64,000 bases of DNA from Azospirillum tabaci (lineage in GTDB: Bacteria > Pseudomonadota > Alphaproteobacteria > Azospirillales > Azospirillaceae). Below the pieces are notes generated by a model. That model was not told the origin of the DNA, ran no database searches, and saw nothing but the letters and a program-made list of their open reading frames with translations. The stretch covers positions 1 to 64,000 of the forward strand of contig NZ_JACCJY010000028.1 of assembly GCF_014596085.1 (NCBI RefSeq), written 5' to 3'. Numbering within the stretch: position 1 is the first letter of the stretch; each line of letters starts with the position of its first letter. Both the position numbers and the translations under genes were made by a program. Below, piece after piece: positions 39,056 to 47,791 of this stretch.

Positions 39056-39841
39056 ATGACCACGATCATCCCCGCCGCCGCCACCCTTGAAGGCAAGAAG
39101 GGCCTCGTGCTCGGCATCGCCAACGATCAGTCGATCGCGTGGGGCTGCGCCCGCGCCTTCCGCGCGCTGGGCGCGGATCTCGCGGTCAGCTACCTCAACG
39201 ACAAGGCGAAGCGCTTCGTCGAGCCGCTGGCCCAGCAGCTCGAAGCGGAGATCTTCGAACCGGTGGACGTCACCGGCGAAGGTGAGCTGAAGGCCATCTT
39301 CGAGAAGATCGAGCAGAAGTGGGGCAAGCTGGACTTCGCGCTGCACTCCATCGCCTTCGCCCCGAAGGACGATCTGCACGGCCGCGTCGTCGATTGCTCC
39401 CGCGAGGGCTTCCAGATGGCGATGGACGTGTCCTGCCACTCCTTCATCCGGATGGCCCGCTACGCGGAGCCGCTGATGAAGGACGGCGGTTCGCTGTTCA
39501 CCATGTCCTATTTCGGCGCCAACCGCGTGATCGACAATTACGGCGTCATGGGGCCGGTGAAGGCCGCGCTGGAGGCCAGCGTGCGCTATCTGGCGGCGGA
39601 GTTGGGCCCGAAGGGCATCCGCGTGCACGCCATTTCCCCGGGTCCGATCAAGACCCGCGCCGCCTCCGGCATCGCCCATTTCGACGAGCTGATGGAGAAG
39701 GCCGCGGAACGCGCGCCGGAACAGCGCCTCGTCACCATCGAAGAGGTCGGCTACACCACCGCCTTCCTGGCGACGGACGGTGCCAAGGGCATCACCGGCA
39801 GCACCACCTATGTGGATTGCGGCTATTCGATCGTCGGCTGA
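39056..39841 (+). CDS. fabI: Enoyl-ACP reductase FabI
   Basis: A 261-residue SDR-fold enzyme that reduces trans-2-enoyl-ACP with NADH in fatty acid synthesis. The NADH-binding segment is GLVLGIANDQSIAWGCARAF; catalysis uses the Tyr-x6-Lys in YGVMGPVKAALE near residue 155-163; the C-terminal SPGPIKTRAASGI and GSTTYVDCGYSI are FabI signatures. It is preceded by about 290 bases, AT-rich, that must hold its promoter, and is followed by a terminator. The enzyme is the usual triclosan target family. Confidence 0.96.
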   Translation: MTTIIPAAATLEGKKGLVLGIANDQSIAWGCARAFRALGADLAVSYLNDKAKRFVEPLAQQLEAEIFEPVDVTGEGELKAIFEKIEQKWGKLDFALHSIAFAPKDDLHGRVVDCSREGFQMAMDVSCHSFIRMARYAEPLMKDGGSLFTMSYFGANRVIDNYGVMGPVKAALEASVRYLAAELGPKGIRVHAISPGPIKTRAASGIAHFDELMEKAAERAPEQRLVTIEEVGYTTAFLATDGAKGITGSTTYVDCGYSIVG

Positions 39842-39906
39842 CCGAGCGGTCGTTCGCGGATAAGTTGGGGCGGCCGATCATCGCCTCTTCTTGATAAAGT
39901 CGATGG

Positions 39907-39941
39907 AAAGGCAAGGGAAACATGGTGTTTCCCCTGCCTTT
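39907..39941 (+). terminator. Rho-independent terminator after fabI
   Basis: AAAGGCA and AGGGAAAC pair with GTTTCCC and TGCCTTT (one bulged C), followed by CTGCGTCTTTGTTTT. Stable stem and T-rich tail. Confidence 0.85.
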
Positions 39942-40200
39942 CTGCGTCTTTGTTTTGGTGCGGCAAAATGCCATGTGACGATCGTATGCGTTCGTTTTGT
40001 AGAAAATGCGCCCATAATGCAGGCAAAGGCCGCCGGTTCGGAGTCGGCGGTAACAAGGGGCGCGGCGTTTGGAATTTACGGTTTCTTGACGGATTGCGCA
40101 CCTTCATCTTCAGTTGCGCAGATGCGGCGCGCTTCCCTTCAATGCGGTGGCTTTCGGCGGAATTGCCCGGTGGCCGCGGAAGACAGGGTGCGGAGGGTTC
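39942..40200 (+). other. Upstream region of the hemerythrin gene
   Basis: About 260 bases without a supported gene. Open frames here lack ribosome sites and coding character, apart from the in-frame extension of the hemerythrin gene to 40114. The part from 39960 to 40020 is AT-richer and is the likely promoter area. Confidence 0.55.
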
Positions 40201-40611
40201 ATGGGTGTCATTACGTGGAGGCGGCAGCTCAGCGTCGGCCAGCCGTCCATCGATGAAGATCACAAGCACCTGATCGAGTATCTGAATGAACTGGACGCGG
40301 CGCTGAATTCGCGCAGCTTCATGCCCGTGCGTGTCGCCAAGATCCTCATGAAGCTTCTGGAATACACCCAGCAGCACTTCGCCCGCGAAGAAAAGATCAT
40401 GCAGGCCGTGCATTACCCGAAGTTCGAGGAGCATGTCCGCCAGCATCACGAGGCGGTGCGGACCTTGAGCGAATTGTCCGCGGTCTTCACGCGGGACCCG
40501 ACCCACCAGAACGCCGAGCGGATCTACACCTTCACGGCCAATTGGCTGGTTCACCACATCATCATGCAGGACACGCAATTGACGCCCTATGTGCGGGGCG
40601 TCTGGGTCTGA
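40201..40611 (+). CDS. Bacteriohemerythrin
   Basis: A 136-residue four-helix-bundle protein with a di-iron oxygen-binding site. All ligands are present: His21 (DEDHKHL), His59 and Glu63 (HFAREEK), His78 and His82 (HVRQHHE), His119 and Asp124 (HIIMQD). Roles in the family are oxygen delivery, storage or sensing in microaerobic life. GGAGGG lies about 6 bases before the ATG, which rules out the longer frame from 40114. Single gene; converges with the amidohydrolase gene 15 bases later. Confidence 0.95.
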   Translation: MGVITWRRQLSVGQPSIDEDHKHLIEYLNELDAALNSRSFMPVRVAKILMKLLEYTQQHFAREEKIMQAVHYPKFEEHVRQHHEAVRTLSELSAVFTRDPTHQNAERIYTFTANWLVHHIIMQDTQLTPYVRGVWV

Positions 40612-40626
40612 GAGCCGAACGGGCCG

Positions 40627-41451
40627 TTACAGGAAGGCGCTGCGCCGACGTCCGGCGGCGTTCTCCCACGCCCATTCGACGACGAGGCTCAGCAACCGCT
40701 CCAGGGTCGGGCGCACCTGACGCGCCGACTCCTCGCGGAAGCCAAAGGGGGCTTCCTCGTCCATGTAGGTGACTTGCGACAGTTCGAGCTGGATGGCGTG
40801 GATGTTGTCGGCGGGATTGCCGTAACGGCGGGTGATGAAGCCACCCTTGAAGCGCCCGTTCTGCGCCGACGAAAAGCGCCCGGTCGCGGTGAGCACGTTC
40901 ATCACGCGGCCGACTAGGGCCGGCGAGGCGCTGGTCCCTTCGACCGTGCCCAGGTTGAAGTCTTGGATCTGTCCGTCGAAGAAACGCGGAACACGCGACC
41001 GGATGGAATGGGCGTCGAACAGCACCGCCACGCCGAAGCGTTCCTTCAGCGCCTGAAGCTCGCCGTCGAGCCGCTCGTGATAGGGGCGCCAATAGGCACC
41101 GATCCGTCGCCGCATCTCCGCCGCATCCGGTTCCTGCCCCGGCTGATAGACCGGCTGGTGATCGAAGGTGGTGAGGGGACAGAGTTCGGTGTTGCCGGCG
41201 CCGGGGTCGGCAGCGGCGCCGTCGGGATCGCGGTTCAGGTCGATCACGTAGCGCGAAACGATGGGCCTCAGGAAGCCGATGCCCAGCGCCGGGGCGAAGT
41301 GATAGAGGCGGTCGAGATGCCAGTCGGTGTCCGGCACCGCCAGGGCAGCGTCGGTCATGGTGGCCGCGATGTCCGGCGGCACGACGGTGCCGACATGCGG
41401 GATGCTGAGCAGGACGGGGGTCTCCCCCGGCTGGAAGCGGAACGTCTCCAT
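40627..41451 (-). CDS. N-formylglutamate amidohydrolase family protein
   Basis: A 274-residue zinc-dependent hydrolase of the HutG/FGase type, splitting N-formylglutamate (last step of one histidine degradation route) or a similar acyl amino acid. Family segments are LLSIPHVGT, DTDWHLDRLYHF, VSRYVIDLNRDPDG, LFDAHSIRS and FKGGFITRRYGNP. The start at 41451 has AAGGG upstream; a longer frame to 41544 would add unrelated residues. No other histidine-degradation genes are nearby, so the hutG name is not secure. Confidence 0.9.
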   Translation of the reverse strand: METFRFQPGETPVLLSIPHVGTVVPPDIAATMTDAALAVPDTDWHLDRLYHFAPALGIGFLRPIVSRYVIDLNRDPDGAAADPGAGNTELCPLTTFDHQPVYQPGQEPDAAEMRRRIGAYWRPYHERLDGELQALKERFGVAVLFDAHSIRSRVPRFFDGQIQDFNLGTVEGTSASPALVGRVMNVLTATGRFSSAQNGRFKGGFITRRYGNPADNIHAIQLELSQVTYMDEEAPFGFREESARQVRPTLERLLSLVVEWAWENAAGRRRSAFL

Positions 41452-41643
41452 GCCAACACCCTTGGTTTCCTGGCCCCACCCATCAGGCCATTCGTGCAAC
41501 AACGGTTTGATGCGCCGCAGCATAAACGGAACTATGCGGCGCAACCGGCATGGCGGTCAAACCCTATTGCGTATTTGTTATAAAGGCTTCAACGCGTTGT
41601 GGCAGCCGAAGCCGCCGCAACCGCCTTCACATCTGTCGCCGGC

Positions 41644-41994
41644 TCACGCTTCCAGGTCGCCTTCGCTTTCCTCCGCCACATGGTCGACCATGTCCGACAG
41701 GACGCGCCGGATGTGCTCGTCGGTGATCAGATAGAAGACCCGGTTGCCGCGCCGTTCCGCCTGGATCAGCCGCCCTGCCCGCAGCAGACGGAGGTGATGG
41801 CTGACCAGCGACGGCGACAGGCCCAGCGCCGCCGCCATGTCGCCGACCGAGGTCGAGGTGTCCAGGCAGGCCAGGATGATGCGCAGCCGGCTGGGGTCGC
41901 TCATCAGGCGGAACATGTCGGCCAGTTCGGTGGTCTGGTCTTCGGACAGGCGGAGATGCGCCGGCTTGTCCTTCGGTGCTGCCCCTTTTTGCAT
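41644..41994 (-). CDS. ArsR-family transcriptional regulator
   Basis: A 116-residue winged-helix repressor type: ELADMFRLMSDPSRLRIILACL, SVGDMAAALGLSPSLVSHHLRLL and the wing ERRGNRVFYLI. The usual metal-site ELCVC motif is absent (LACLDTS here), so the ligand is unknown. The C-terminus is acidic. The start at 41994 is preferred; the frame runs back to 42210 with non-conserved sequence. It diverges from the exported DUF3299-like gene over a 300-bp gap. Confidence 0.9.
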   Translation of the reverse strand: MQKGAAPKDKPAHLRLSEDQTTELADMFRLMSDPSRLRIILACLDTSTSVGDMAAALGLSPSLVSHHLRLLRAGRLIQAERRGNRVFYLITDEHIRRVLSDMVDHVAEESEGDLEA

Positions 41995-42221
41995 GCCGCG
42001 TTGATTCCCGCTCGTTAGGTTTTTATCGGTGGTTGCCGCTCTTACAAAGTATAGGTCAGCGGCCGCGTCAATCCCATAGGTCGGCGAAGCAGCGTCCGAA
42101 GTCGCCGGGCGGCGGCATCTTACGTATGGCCTATCGCTCGCCTGTTGACCTTCGGCGAAGGCTCGGAAACAATTCGGCCACAAGCACGACGGTCCAGGAT
42201 AAGGCCGCACAGGACGCCTTC

Positions 42222-42281
42222 AACGGTCGAATAAATGATCGAATGAACGGTCGAACGACCGACCGAAACGGTCAGGATCGA
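42222..42281. repeat. Cluster of GGTCGA-type short repeats
   Basis: AACGGTCGAAT (42222-42232), ATGATCGAATG (42235-42245), AACGGTCGAAC (42246-42256), then AAACGGTC and GGATCGA, with CGGTCG-AA-CGACCG as a perfect inverted repeat at 42248-42261. They lie directly before the ribosome site of the DUF3299-like gene and may be an operator array. Regulator unknown. Confidence 0.5.
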
Positions 42282-42295
42282 GGGGGAGGACCGCC

Positions 42296-42766
42296 ATGAC
42301 GTCGCGCCGACAGGTTCTGCTGCCGCTCGCGCTGGCCCCGGTGGCCGGCTGGGCGATCTGGGCCACCAACGCCAGCGAACCCACGCATCCCGCCGGACCC
42401 TTCCATCTGTCGTTGGATGACACCACGGCCCTGTGGCGGGATCTGGTCCAGGTCCGCATGGAGGGACCGGCCGCCAACCCGGTCTTTCCGACCCGTGTCA
42501 AGGCGTTGGAGGGAAAGCTGGTGACGGTGCGCGGCTTCATGGTGCCGCTGGGCGACGCGCCGTCCCACAACCGCTTCATCCTCGCCGCCAATCCCATTTC
42601 CTGCCCGGCCTGCCATCGGCCCAGCCCCTCCACCATGCTGTATGTCCACAGCCAAATCCCGGTCCGCGAATCGCAGGCCCCGGTGCTGATTACCGGCACG
42701 TTGCGGCTGAACCCTTTGGAGGGGTTGTTCTATCGTCTCGATCGCGCGGAGCTTCGCTACGCCTGA
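42296..42766 (+). CDS. Exported DUF3299-like protein
   Basis: A 156-residue protein with an N-terminal twin-Arg-like start (MTSRRQVLLPLALAPVAGWAIWA) that looks like a signal or anchor. The rest resembles DUF3299: LVTVRGFMVPLGD, RFILAANPISCPACHRPSPS and a C-terminal strand-rich GTLRLNPLEGLFYRLDRAEL. The CPAC pair could bind metal or form a disulfide. GGGGAGG is upstream. It precedes the polysaccharide genes by about 90 bases and could be co-transcribed; its link to them is unknown. Confidence 0.65.
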   Translation: MTSRRQVLLPLALAPVAGWAIWATNASEPTHPAGPFHLSLDDTTALWRDLVQVRMEGPAANPVFPTRVKALEGKLVTVRGFMVPLGDAPSHNRFILAANPISCPACHRPSPSTMLYVHSQIPVRESQAPVLITGTLRLNPLEGLFYRLDRAELRYA

Positions 42767-42853
42767 TCGTTGCTCGCCAGATAAGGAATTCCCTTTTCCG
42801 GTGCGCCGTGGGATGTTGACGCCGGATCGACTCGAACAGGTTGCGGGGAGCGG

Positions 42854-44071
42854 GTGGCCGGACGGGATGTGGCGCTGTGGCGTGCCGCCGGGCTGTCGCT
42901 GGCTTTGGTCCTCTATGGTCTGCTGAGCGCGCCGGCACCGGCGGAGATCCGCTTGGTCGAAGCGGCCATCGGCGCGCTGCTGGCTTTGGGCGTCGGACTG
43001 CTGCATCCCCTGTCGGTGGCGACCGGCCACACGCTGCTGGAACGCGAAATGCCGCCGTGGGAATTGCCCGCGGTGCTGGCTCTGGCGGTGTTGCTGTGGT
43101 GTCCGCTGATGCGCGGCGTTTGGCTCGGCTGGGCGCCGGGCGACATGGTGCGCGACGTGGTCCCACTTCTTTATCTGTTCCTTCCCGTGCTCTTGGTGCC
43201 GACGCTGCGCGCCGCTCCCGACCGGGCGGTGGGGCTGCTGACGGTCGGCATGGCGGTGGCCGGGGTTGGATTCGCGCTGCGTTGGTGGAAGCAGGCGGAA
43301 TGGGGATTCGGCGCCGTCGGTATCCGGGCGATGGCGGATGGCGGTGTTTACCTGCTGAACGCGCCATCGGTCCTGTTCGCCGCAATCGGTTTGCCGGCCT
43401 TCGGAGTTGGGATGCTGGCGCGCGGTGGCTGGCTGCGGCGCGTCACTGGAGTGGTCGCGATTGTGGGCGGTTTGCTGTGTCTGGCGGCGCTCGCCGGGGC
43501 GGTGCACCGCATGGCGCTGGGGCTTGCCGTCATGGCCTTCGCCGCCCTGGGGCTGTGGTGGCTACGCCGGGCGCCGTTGGCCGGGCTCGGGGTAGGGGTG
43601 GCCGCGCTGCTGCTGGTGGCGCTGTTTCCCGAGTCGCTGTTCGGCGCCTTGGGACAGGTGGCCGAGAAAACCCGGCTGGCCGGTGCGAACACCCGGTGGG
43701 AGGAGGCGGAGGCTGCGCTCGGGCAGACCCTGTCCTCCCCGGCCGCTTTCCTGTTCGGGCAGGGATGGGGGGCGCTCCTCGCCAACCCGGCGGTGGGCGG
43801 CTGGCGCGTGTCCTACACCCACACGCTCGTGACCTACGCACTTGCCAAGACCGGGGTGGTCGGCCTGTGCGCCCTGATCGCCTATTTCGGCGGTCTCGCT
43901 CCACGCGCGGTGGCTCTGTTCCGCACCGATCCCGCGCTCGGCTGGGCGGTGGTGGCGCCGCTGCTGATGGCGCTCGGCCTGCACACGAGTTTCAAGTACC
44001 TCGACACCGGTCTCTTGCTGACCTTGGCGGTGCTGGCGGCGGAACGCGGGAAGCGGTTGCCGACACACTGA
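42854..44071 (+). CDS. O-antigen ligase/polymerase-like membrane protein
   Basis: A 405-residue protein with about ten to eleven hydrophobic helices and a periplasmic loop (around residues 275-325) containing NTRWEEAEAALGQ and GQGWGALLANP, then HTLVTYALAKTGVVG. This is the layout of Wzy polymerases and WaaL ligases (Wzy_C). It starts with GTG, with GGGGAG close upstream. It begins a run with a GT4, a Wzz-like protein and a GT2, so O-antigen or exopolysaccharide polymerisation is the likely role. Confidence 0.75.
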   Translation: MAGRDVALWRAAGLSLALVLYGLLSAPAPAEIRLVEAAIGALLALGVGLLHPLSVATGHTLLEREMPPWELPAVLALAVLLWCPLMRGVWLGWAPGDMVRDVVPLLYLFLPVLLVPTLRAAPDRAVGLLTVGMAVAGVGFALRWWKQAEWGFGAVGIRAMADGGVYLLNAPSVLFAAIGLPAFGVGMLARGGWLRRVTGVVAIVGGLLCLAALAGAVHRMALGLAVMAFAALGLWWLRRAPLAGLGVGVAALLLVALFPESLFGALGQVAEKTRLAGANTRWEEAEAALGQTLSSPAAFLFGQGWGALLANPAVGGWRVSYTHTLVTYALAKTGVVGLCALIAYFGGLAPRAVALFRTDPALGWAVVAPLLMALGLHTSFKYLDTGLLLTLAVLAAERGKRLPTH

Positions 44072-44120
44072 TGGAAATGCATACTTATGCGTGTCAATCC
44101 ATCTTTGAGATCTTTCCCTC

Positions 44121-45368
44121 GTGGATTCACCGTCCATCCTGTTCGTAAACCGTGTGTTTCCTCCGGACAAGGGGGCGACCGGGCGTTGCGTGTCCGACTT
44201 GGCGGAGCGCATGGCGGCGATGGGGTGGCGGGTCACCGTCGTGGCGGACGGGTGCGGACCCAGCGACGCACCGCCCGGCGTCACCGTCCGCCGCACGGGT
44301 GGGGAGAACCCGCGGGATGCGGGAGCGGCGCACAGAGACGCGCGTCTGACCGCCCGCGGCTATCTTGCAGCCGCGTTTCGGCTGATACAGCGGACGCTGC
44401 GCCTGCCGCGGCATGACGTCGTGGTGACCATGACCGATCCGCCGCTGCTGGCTTGCGCGGGGCCACTGATCGCGGCCCGCCATGGCGCGGCGTCCATTCA
44501 TTGGAGCCAGGATGTGTTTCCGGCGTTGCTGCCGGTGCTCGGCATCCGCATGCCGGAACCGCTGAGGTGGATGACGGAGCGGGCGAGCGTTCGGGCGCTT
44601 CGCCGCCAGGACGCGGTGGTGGCCATCGGGCGCTGCATGGCCGGGCGGCTGGCGGCGGCAGGTGTGCCGGCGGAACGGATCACCATCCTCCCAAACTGGC
44701 CCGATCCGCGCATCCGCCCGGTGCCGCGCGCGGACAACCCCTTCCGGCTGGAGCATGGGCTGGGCGACCGCTTCACTGTGGCCTATTCCGGAAACATGGG
44801 GCTGGCCCACCCGATGGACGCCGTGCTGGACGCGGCGACGCTGCTGGCGCGCAGTGATCCCGCCGTCGCGATTCTGCTGATCGGTGAGGGGCGCCGCCGG
44901 GCCGCCGTGGCGGAGGCGGTGGAGCGGCGCGGGCTGGCGAACGTTCGGCTGCTGCCGCTCCAGCCCCCGGAGCGGTTGGCCGAGAGCCTGTCAGCCGCGG
45001 ATCTGCATCTGGCGACCATGGACCCGCGGGCAGAGGGGCTGCTGGTGCCCAGCAAGGTGGCCGGCGCGCTGGCAACCGGCCGGCCGTGCCTGTTCCTGGG
45101 GCCGGCGGGCAGCGACGCGGCGGCCATGCTCGATGGCTGCGGGCAAAGGCTGGCGTCCGATGACGCGGCGGGATTGGCCGCTGCGGTTCGCCGCTACGCC
45201 CACGATCCGGCTCTGTGCGCGGCACAGGGGGCGCGGGCGCTGTCCGTTGCATCGGCTTGGGACGCGGCGGCGGCGGCACGGCGCTTCGCGGCGCTGGCGG
45301 ACGGACTGCGCCAAACGAGGCTGCGCGGCGCCGCCATTCTGCCGGGGCGGAGACTGCCGCATGCCTGA
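44121..45368 (+). CDS. Glycosyltransferase family 4
   Basis: A 415-residue GT-B enzyme. N-terminal part: ILFVNRVFPPDKGATGRCVSDLAERM; donor-binding part: VAYSGNMGLAHPMDAVLDAA, LLIGEGRRRAAVAEAV, PLQPPERLAESLSAADLHLAT and LLVPSKVAGALATGRPCLFLG. Transfers a nucleotide-linked sugar to a lipid-linked glycan; sugar unknown. GTG start at 44121, 50 bases after the ligase-like gene. It overlaps the Wzz-like gene by 8 bases. Confidence 0.9.
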   Translation: MDSPSILFVNRVFPPDKGATGRCVSDLAERMAAMGWRVTVVADGCGPSDAPPGVTVRRTGGENPRDAGAAHRDARLTARGYLAAAFRLIQRTLRLPRHDVVVTMTDPPLLACAGPLIAARHGAASIHWSQDVFPALLPVLGIRMPEPLRWMTERASVRALRRQDAVVAIGRCMAGRLAAAGVPAERITILPNWPDPRIRPVPRADNPFRLEHGLGDRFTVAYSGNMGLAHPMDAVLDAATLLARSDPAVAILLIGEGRRRAAVAEAVERRGLANVRLLPLQPPERLAESLSAADLHLATMDPRAEGLLVPSKVAGALATGRPCLFLGPAGSDAAAMLDGCGQRLASDDAAGLAAAVRRYAHDPALCAAQGARALSVASAWDAAAAARRFAALADGLRQTRLRGAAILPGRRLPHA

Positions 45369-46332
45369 TGGAATGCGGTTGGGCCGCTCCCCGTTGGAGG
45401 CCGAAGCGGCGGAGTCGGGCCGACGGCTGCGGCGCTTCGTGTGGACGATGCGGGAGGGCTGGCCGATCCTGCTCATCGGGACGGCGCTGGGCATCGTGGC
45501 GTCGGTGACCGCCTTGCGGCTGGTCGTGCCGCAATACACCGCGGTGATGGTGATCGGGCCGACCGCCCGCGTCGGTGCGGCGGCCATGGGCGCGCGGCTG
45601 CCCGTGCTGATCGGCCGGGAAGCCGCTGCCGCCGCGTCGGAACCCGGTCCGGGGGACGAAATCCTCTCGGATTTCGCGCGCTACCTCCAGCTTTTCACCT
45701 CCATCCCGGTGGCGGAGCGGATGATGGCCGATCCGGTGCTGCTGCGCGGGCTGTTTCCGGACCGTTGGGACGAGGAGACGGGAGGCTGGCGCCCCGCGCC
45801 CGGCCCCGTGGCGTCCGTCAGGCGGCTGTTCCTCGCGCTCGTCGGCCGGTCGGACTGGGTCGAGCCCGACGCCGAGCGGGTGGCGAGCGCGCTTCGGGAC
45901 CGGTTGACCGTCGACATGGTGGGCAGCGGACCGATGCGGCGGCTGCGGCTGCGCCATCCCGATCGCGTCATGGCGCTGCGGATTTTGTCCGCCGCCGCCC
46001 AGGCGACCGACGCCCATCTGCGGGCGGAGGCGTCCAGGCGCAGCGCCGCGCAGATCGCCCATGTCCGCGCCCGTCTGGCCGGAATCACCGTGGCGGAGCA
46101 CCGTCGTGCCCTTGCCGACCTGCTGTCGGAGCAGGAGCGCATCGCCATGATGATCGAGGTCGATCTGCCGCTGGCGGCGGACGCCATCGAACCACCCGCT
46201 GCGGCCCAGCGCGCGGACTGGCCGAATCCCCTGACGGTGGTTCCAATGGCGGCGCTGGTTGGGCTGGTGACCGGAGCGATCGTCGTCAGCCTGCGGCGCC
46301 TGTGGCGCGCGGGTGGGGAGGCGGCTCCGTGA
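45361..46332 (+). CDS. Wzz-like chain-length determinant protein
   Basis: A 323-residue inner-membrane protein with transmembrane helices near residues 33-55 (PILLIGTALGIVASVTALRLV) and 285-310 (LTVVPMAALVGLVTGAIVVSL), enclosing a large periplasmic part with helical stretches. This is the Wzz/polysaccharide co-polymerase layout without a C-terminal tyrosine kinase. It overlaps the GT4 gene by 8 bases and the GT2 gene by 4. An upstream in-frame stretch from 44884 lies inside the GT4 gene and is not coding. Confidence 0.8.
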   Translation: MPDGMRLGRSPLEAEAAESGRRLRRFVWTMREGWPILLIGTALGIVASVTALRLVVPQYTAVMVIGPTARVGAAAMGARLPVLIGREAAAAASEPGPGDEILSDFARYLQLFTSIPVAERMMADPVLLRGLFPDRWDEETGGWRPAPGPVASVRRLFLALVGRSDWVEPDAERVASALRDRLTVDMVGSGPMRRLRLRHPDRVMALRILSAAAQATDAHLRAEASRRSAAQIAHVRARLAGITVAEHRRALADLLSEQERIAMMIEVDLPLAADAIEPPAAAQRADWPNPLTVVPMAALVGLVTGAIVVSLRRLWRAGGEAAP

Positions 46333-47180
46333 TCCCCGTATCGGTCGTGGTGATGACCCGCAACGAGGCGGTCAATCTCCCTCACTGTCTGCCAGCGCTC
46401 GACCGTTTCGCCGAACGCTTCGTGGTGGACAGCGGCAGCACCGACGGGACGCTGGCCATCGCCGAGGCGGCGCGCGCGCGGGTGGTGCCCTTCGAGTGGG
46501 ACGGACGGTACCCGAAGAAGAAGCAATGGTGCCTGGACCACCTGCCGTTTCATCAGGATTGGGTCCTGTTCCTCGACGCGGACGAGCGGCTCAGCGGTGC
46601 TCTGGTGGAAGAGATCGCCGCGGTGATGGCCACGGGCCCGCGGCATGCCGGCTACTTCATCGACGGCCGTCCGGTGTTTCTCGGCCGGCGCCTGCGCTTC
46701 GGCGCGGGCAACCGGAAACTCGCCCTGTTCGACCGCCGGAAGGCGCACTTCCCGTTGGTACCCGATCTGGATGTCGCCACCATGTGGGAGGTGGAGGGGC
46801 ATTACCAGCCGGTGATCGCCGGCACGGTCGGACGGCTTCGGCACAGCCTGGACCATGCCGACGACAAGCCGGTTGCGGCCTGGTTCGAACGGCATGCCCG
46901 TTACGCCGATTGGGAAGCGGCGCTGCGTTCGGATGAGCGGATGACGGAGTTGATCGCACGGGACTCCGGGTCGCGGCGGTGGCTGAAGATGTGGTTCAAC
47001 CGGTTGCCGGCCCGTCCGCTCCTGGTATTCCTGTATGGATATGTTTTGCGGCTGGGCTTCCTGGACGGCGGTCCGGGGTTCCAACATGCGTTGGCGCGGG
47101 CGTTTTACTACTGGCAGATCGGCATGAAGATCGCGGACGCGAGACGGCGGGCCGTGTCACCCGCGTCCACCCATGACTGA
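46329..47180 (+). CDS. Glycosyltransferase family 2 (WaaE/KdtX-like)
   Basis: A 283-residue GT-A enzyme with VVVMTRNEAVNLPHCLPAL, VVDSGSTDGT and the metal motif in WVLFLDADERLSG near residue 85. The C-terminus WLKMWFNRLPARPLLVFLYGYVLRLGFLDG is typical of LPS core beta-1,4-glucosyltransferases of the WaaE/KdtX type. Starts with GTG overlapping the wzz-like stop. Last gene of the plus-strand glycan run. Confidence 0.9.
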   Translation: MIPVSVVVMTRNEAVNLPHCLPALDRFAERFVVDSGSTDGTLAIAEAARARVVPFEWDGRYPKKKQWCLDHLPFHQDWVLFLDADERLSGALVEEIAAVMATGPRHAGYFIDGRPVFLGRRLRFGAGNRKLALFDRRKAHFPLVPDLDVATMWEVEGHYQPVIAGTVGRLRHSLDHADDKPVAAWFERHARYADWEAALRSDERMTELIARDSGSRRWLKMWFNRLPARPLLVFLYGYVLRLGFLDGGPGFQHALARAFYYWQIGMKIADARRRAVSPASTHD

Positions 47181-47203
47181 GGATCGGACGGCGGTGCCGT
47201 GCC

Positions 47204-47671
47204 TTACACCGCCTCGTCCAGGGCGCGTTCGCCGCCCAGCGCTTTCAGAAGGTCGAACGTCCGCTTGCGCACGGAGGGGTCTTCGATGCGGTAGTAGGCC
47301 CGCACCAGTTCCAAAGTCTCGCGGCGGGCCATCGATTCGAATTCTTCCGTTTCAGACGGCGGAACGTCGGGCGACGGAGTGGCGATGTGCTCCGGCGACG
47401 GCATGTCCTCAAAGAAATAGCTGACCGGGACGCCCAGGACCTGCGACAGGTTGAACAGCCGGCTGGCGCTGATGCGGTTGGACCCACGCTCGTACTTCTG
47501 GAGCTGCTGGAAGGTTATGCCCACCGCCTCGCCCAGTTTCTCCTGGCTCAGGCCGAGCAGGGTGCGGCGCAGGCGCAACCGGGCGCCGACATGGATGTCG
47601 ATCGGGTTGGGTCCCTCGCCACGGCGTGACAGCGTGTGAGCGGGTGATAGCTTGGATTTCGTGGCGCTCAT
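47204..47671 (-). CDS. PraR-like XRE-family regulator
   Basis: A 155-residue protein. The helix-turn-helix domain spans about residues 22-85: [60 protein letters not shown], then FFED. This closely recalls alphaproteobacterial PraR-type regulators, which in rhizobia control biofilm and quorum sensing. It lies downstream of the SLBB-export and GT2 genes on the same strand, 120 bases apart, so control of the glycan genes is a fair inference. Confidence 0.9.
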   Translation of the reverse strand: MSATKSKLSPAHTLSRRGEGPNPIDIHVGARLRLRRTLLGLSQEKLGEAVGITFQQLQKYERGSNRISASRLFNLSQVLGVPVSYFFEDMPSPEHIATPSPDVPPSETEEFESMARRETLELVRAYYRIEDPSVRKRTFDLLKALGGERALDEAV

Positions 47672-47791
47672 AATAGACCCTCAGTATGGAGGTGGCGCGC
47701 GCCACCAGGGAAATTGGTTAGTTCAGAAAGTAAATTCTATGCAACTTTTCGTGCGCATCAATAGCTAGATGCGTGAAACAGTCGTCAAAGC

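Noticed and set aside
44884-45360. N-terminal extension of the Wzz-like frame
   Set aside because: It lies within the GT4 gene in another frame; the ATG at 45361 gives the normal Wzz layout.
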